From NCBI GenBank assembly GCA_030041275.1, contig JASHOE010000282.1:1-58981 (forward strand): a stretch of DNA of 58,981 nt, in the 5' to 3' direction. The translations under genes and the position numbers were made by a program. Source of the stretch: Streptosporangiaceae bacterium (GTDB lineage Bacteria > Actinomycetota > Actinomycetes > Streptosporangiales > Streptosporangiaceae). The notes under the pieces are model-generated. The model saw nothing but the letters and a program-made list of their open reading frames with translations. It did not search any database and was not told the origin of the DNA. Shown in pieces: positions 57,797-58,981 of this stretch. Numbering within the stretch: position 1 is the stretch's first letter; each line of letters opens with the position of its first letter.

Positions 57797-58447
57797 TTAT
57801 CCAGCACCGGGCCTGGCCAGGTCCGCCACGCCGCGGAGCAGTAATCCGAGGCCGAAGTCGAAGTCGGTGGCCGCGTCGGCGTCGGGGCCGGTGCCGGCCG
57901 ACTCAGCCGCCAGAGCCGTGAGATGGGGGAACGAGGCCGCGGCCAGCACCGGACGGGTGCTGTCGGCCCCGTCGGGATCAGCGCTGCGCAGGCCGGGCGC
58001 GACGCCAACTTCCAGGACAAGGGAGCCCACCAGGAACGCCGCCAGTGCCCGCGTGATGCGGAGCGCATCCGGTCCGCCGATTCCGGCGGCGTGCAGCGTG
58101 GCGAGCGCCAGCTCGGCAGGCCGCAGCGAAGCGGCGGTGGCCGGCCCGCGGCCCGCCACCGCGATGGTGCACCGCGGGTGTGCCGCCGTCGCCCGCCGCG
58201 CGGCGTACGCCTGCGCGCGCAGCCGGTCCGCCCAGCCGACGCTCGGCGCCTCGGTCACGTCGATCGCGGCCACGACAGCGTCGGCTACGCCGTCGAGCAG
58301 CGCGTGCGTCGACGGAACGTGACTGTAGAGGGCCACGAGGCCGCAACCGAGCTCGGTCGCCAGTCGCGGCATCGATGCCGCCTGCGCACCTTCGGCCTCG
58401 ATCAGCGTCATGGCAGTCGCGATCACGCGACGACGGGTGAGCCGCAC
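57797..58447 (-). CDS. TetR/AcrR family transcriptional regulator
   Basis: The product of about 216 residues has an N-terminal TetR helix-turn-helix (RRRVIATAMTLIEAEGAQAASMPRLATELGCGLVALYSHVPS), where GCGLVALYSHV is the recognition helix region, and an all-helical TetR_C-type ligand domain. It is convergent with the SRPBCC gene. A GTG at 58456 would add three residues, but TACGGT lies exactly 7 nt before the GTG at 58447, matching the leaderless spacing, so I choose that start. The target is unknown. Confidence 0.82.
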   Translation of the reverse strand: MRLTRRRVIATAMTLIEAEGAQAASMPRLATELGCGLVALYSHVPSTHALLDGVADAVVAAIDVTEAPSVGWADRLRAQAYAARRATAAHPRCTIAVAGRGPATAASLRPAELALATLHAAGIGGPDALRITRALAAFLVGSLVLEVGVAPGLRSADPDGADSTRPVLAAASFPHLTALAAESAGTGPDADAATDFDFGLGLLLRGVADLARPGAG

Positions 58448-58528
58448 ACAGGGCACCGTAGAACGACCGCTGTGACGCGGCCGTGACGGCGGCCGCGGGC
58501 CGACGCCAATCTCCGCCAGAGACGCGGG

Positions 58529-58981
58529 TCAGTCTGGGTATTCGTCCTTGCGCCAGAGCCGAGCCAAACTGGGGCCCTCCATCGGGGTCCGCTCGAGCAG
58601 GGCTGCGTGATAGGGCGTGACGAACGGGTCTGGCGCGGTGACCGTGTACGTGTGGTAGATCGTGCCGTTCTCGCGAGCGAAGGCGATCCAGCCGGGGACC
58701 TCAAGCAGACCCTGGCTGACGTCGGCTCCGACCTGCTCGGACCACTCCCGAAGCTCCGCAGGTGGATCGTCGATCAGCGCCTTCACCTCGGGGATCTGCT
58801 GCGTCTGCTGCTCGGTCATCGCCAGCCCGAAGTCGAACGGGAAGTCGGTGGCGTTCGTCGACACATAGGGGAACTGCCAGCCCATCCGTTGTTTGTAGGA
58901 CAGGAGCCGGTCGATGGGCGCGCGCGAGAAGCAGGTCAGGGTCACGTCGCGGTGATTGAGATGGACCAGCGTCCCGCTGAG
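58529..58981 (-). CDS. DUF899 family (thioredoxin-like) protein, N-terminal part outside window
   Basis: The visible 150 residues (LSGTLVHLNHRDVTLTCFSR, then KQRMGWQFPYVSTNATDFPFDFG and GTIYHTYTVTAPD) match the C-terminal two thirds of DUF899 proteins, predicted thioredoxin-like enzymes of unknown function. The frame is open to the window edge and the conserved block continues upstream of the first internal GTG at 58945, so the gene is cut by the window, not truncated in the genome. The N-terminal Cys-containing part cannot be seen. Confidence 0.85.
   Translation of the reverse strand, partial: LSGTLVHLNHRDVTLTCFSRAPIDRLLSYKQRMGWQFPYVSTNATDFPFDFGLAMTEQQTQQIPEVKALIDDPPAELREWSEQVGADVSQGLLEVPGWIAFARENGTIYHTYTVTAPDPFVTPYHAALLERTPMEGPSLARLWRKDEYPD

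Overview
The window is a high-GC chromosomal segment of an actinobacterium. A mycothiol-dependent-type enzyme, a PerM/DUF6350 protein, DUF3017, an IcmB-like B12 protein, GTG starts, near-complete codon bias to G/C and many apparently leaderless genes all point there. The gene order recalls Streptomyces/Streptosporangiales. From memory, it combines the streptomycete neighbourhood guaA-pcrA-icmB-sucCD-perM-purN-purH-folD-DUF3017-mdh with the neighbourhood cysteine desulfurase-mnmA-methionine synthase-like-ligA-GGDEF/EAL-gatCAB-GGDEF/EAL-serA-leuB. No tRNA, rRNA, IS element, prophage or CRISPR array was recognised.

Layout. 1-7 kb: end of a membrane protein, an FHA/helix-turn-helix protein (minus), DUF3017, icd, mdh, an M20 amidohydrolase (minus) and a CBS-domain CNNM/CorC-type membrane protein. 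7-13 kb: guaA, then a minus-strand group of a frameshifted MFS exporter, a maleylpyruvate-isomerase-family protein, a DUF1330-like protein and kynureninase; a 20-bp tandem array sits at the stop of the isomerase-like gene. 13-19 kb: a PIG-L deacetylase and a form II CO-dehydrogenase-like operon (coxS-L-M-G). Its CoxG carries an RNA-polymerase-alpha-CTD-like domain and a membrane anchor. 18.7-24 kb: methyltransferase, aldehyde dehydrogenase and saccharopine-dehydrogenase-like genes (minus), with a divergent APC permease, probably an amino-acid/polyamine catabolic unit. 24-34 kb: pcrA, a cupin (minus), icmB-like, sucCD, perM, purN, purH, folD. 34-42 kb: etfBA, cysteine desulfurase, mnmA, MetE-C-like, ligA. 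42-55.5 kb: GGDEF/EAL, gatCAB, a maltokinase-cap protein, metG, a 2-hydroxyacid dehydrogenase, PAS-GGDEF-EAL, serA. 55.5-59 kb: a leuB relic, an MFS transporter, a small ribbon-helix-helix-like gene plus SRPBCC pair, TetR (minus), and a DUF899 gene running off the window (minus).

The genes are mostly housekeeping: TCA cycle (icd, mdh, sucCD), purines and C1 (guaA, purN, purH, folD), tRNA charging and modification (gatCAB, metG, mnmA), DNA repair (pcrA, ligA) and electron transfer (etfBA). The interesting layer is regulatory and evolutionary. A recurrent TANNNT-N6/7-start-codon pattern marks leaderless transcripts. A leaderless 12-codon ORF with two adjacent Met codons precedes metG and can be drawn as an attenuator. 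A perfect CRP-type palindrome lies in the serA promoter. A 16-bp palindrome covers the start codon of the small RHH-like gene. A 130-bp relic of leuB retains its promoter and both gene ends. Small tandem duplications straddle stop codons at three loci.
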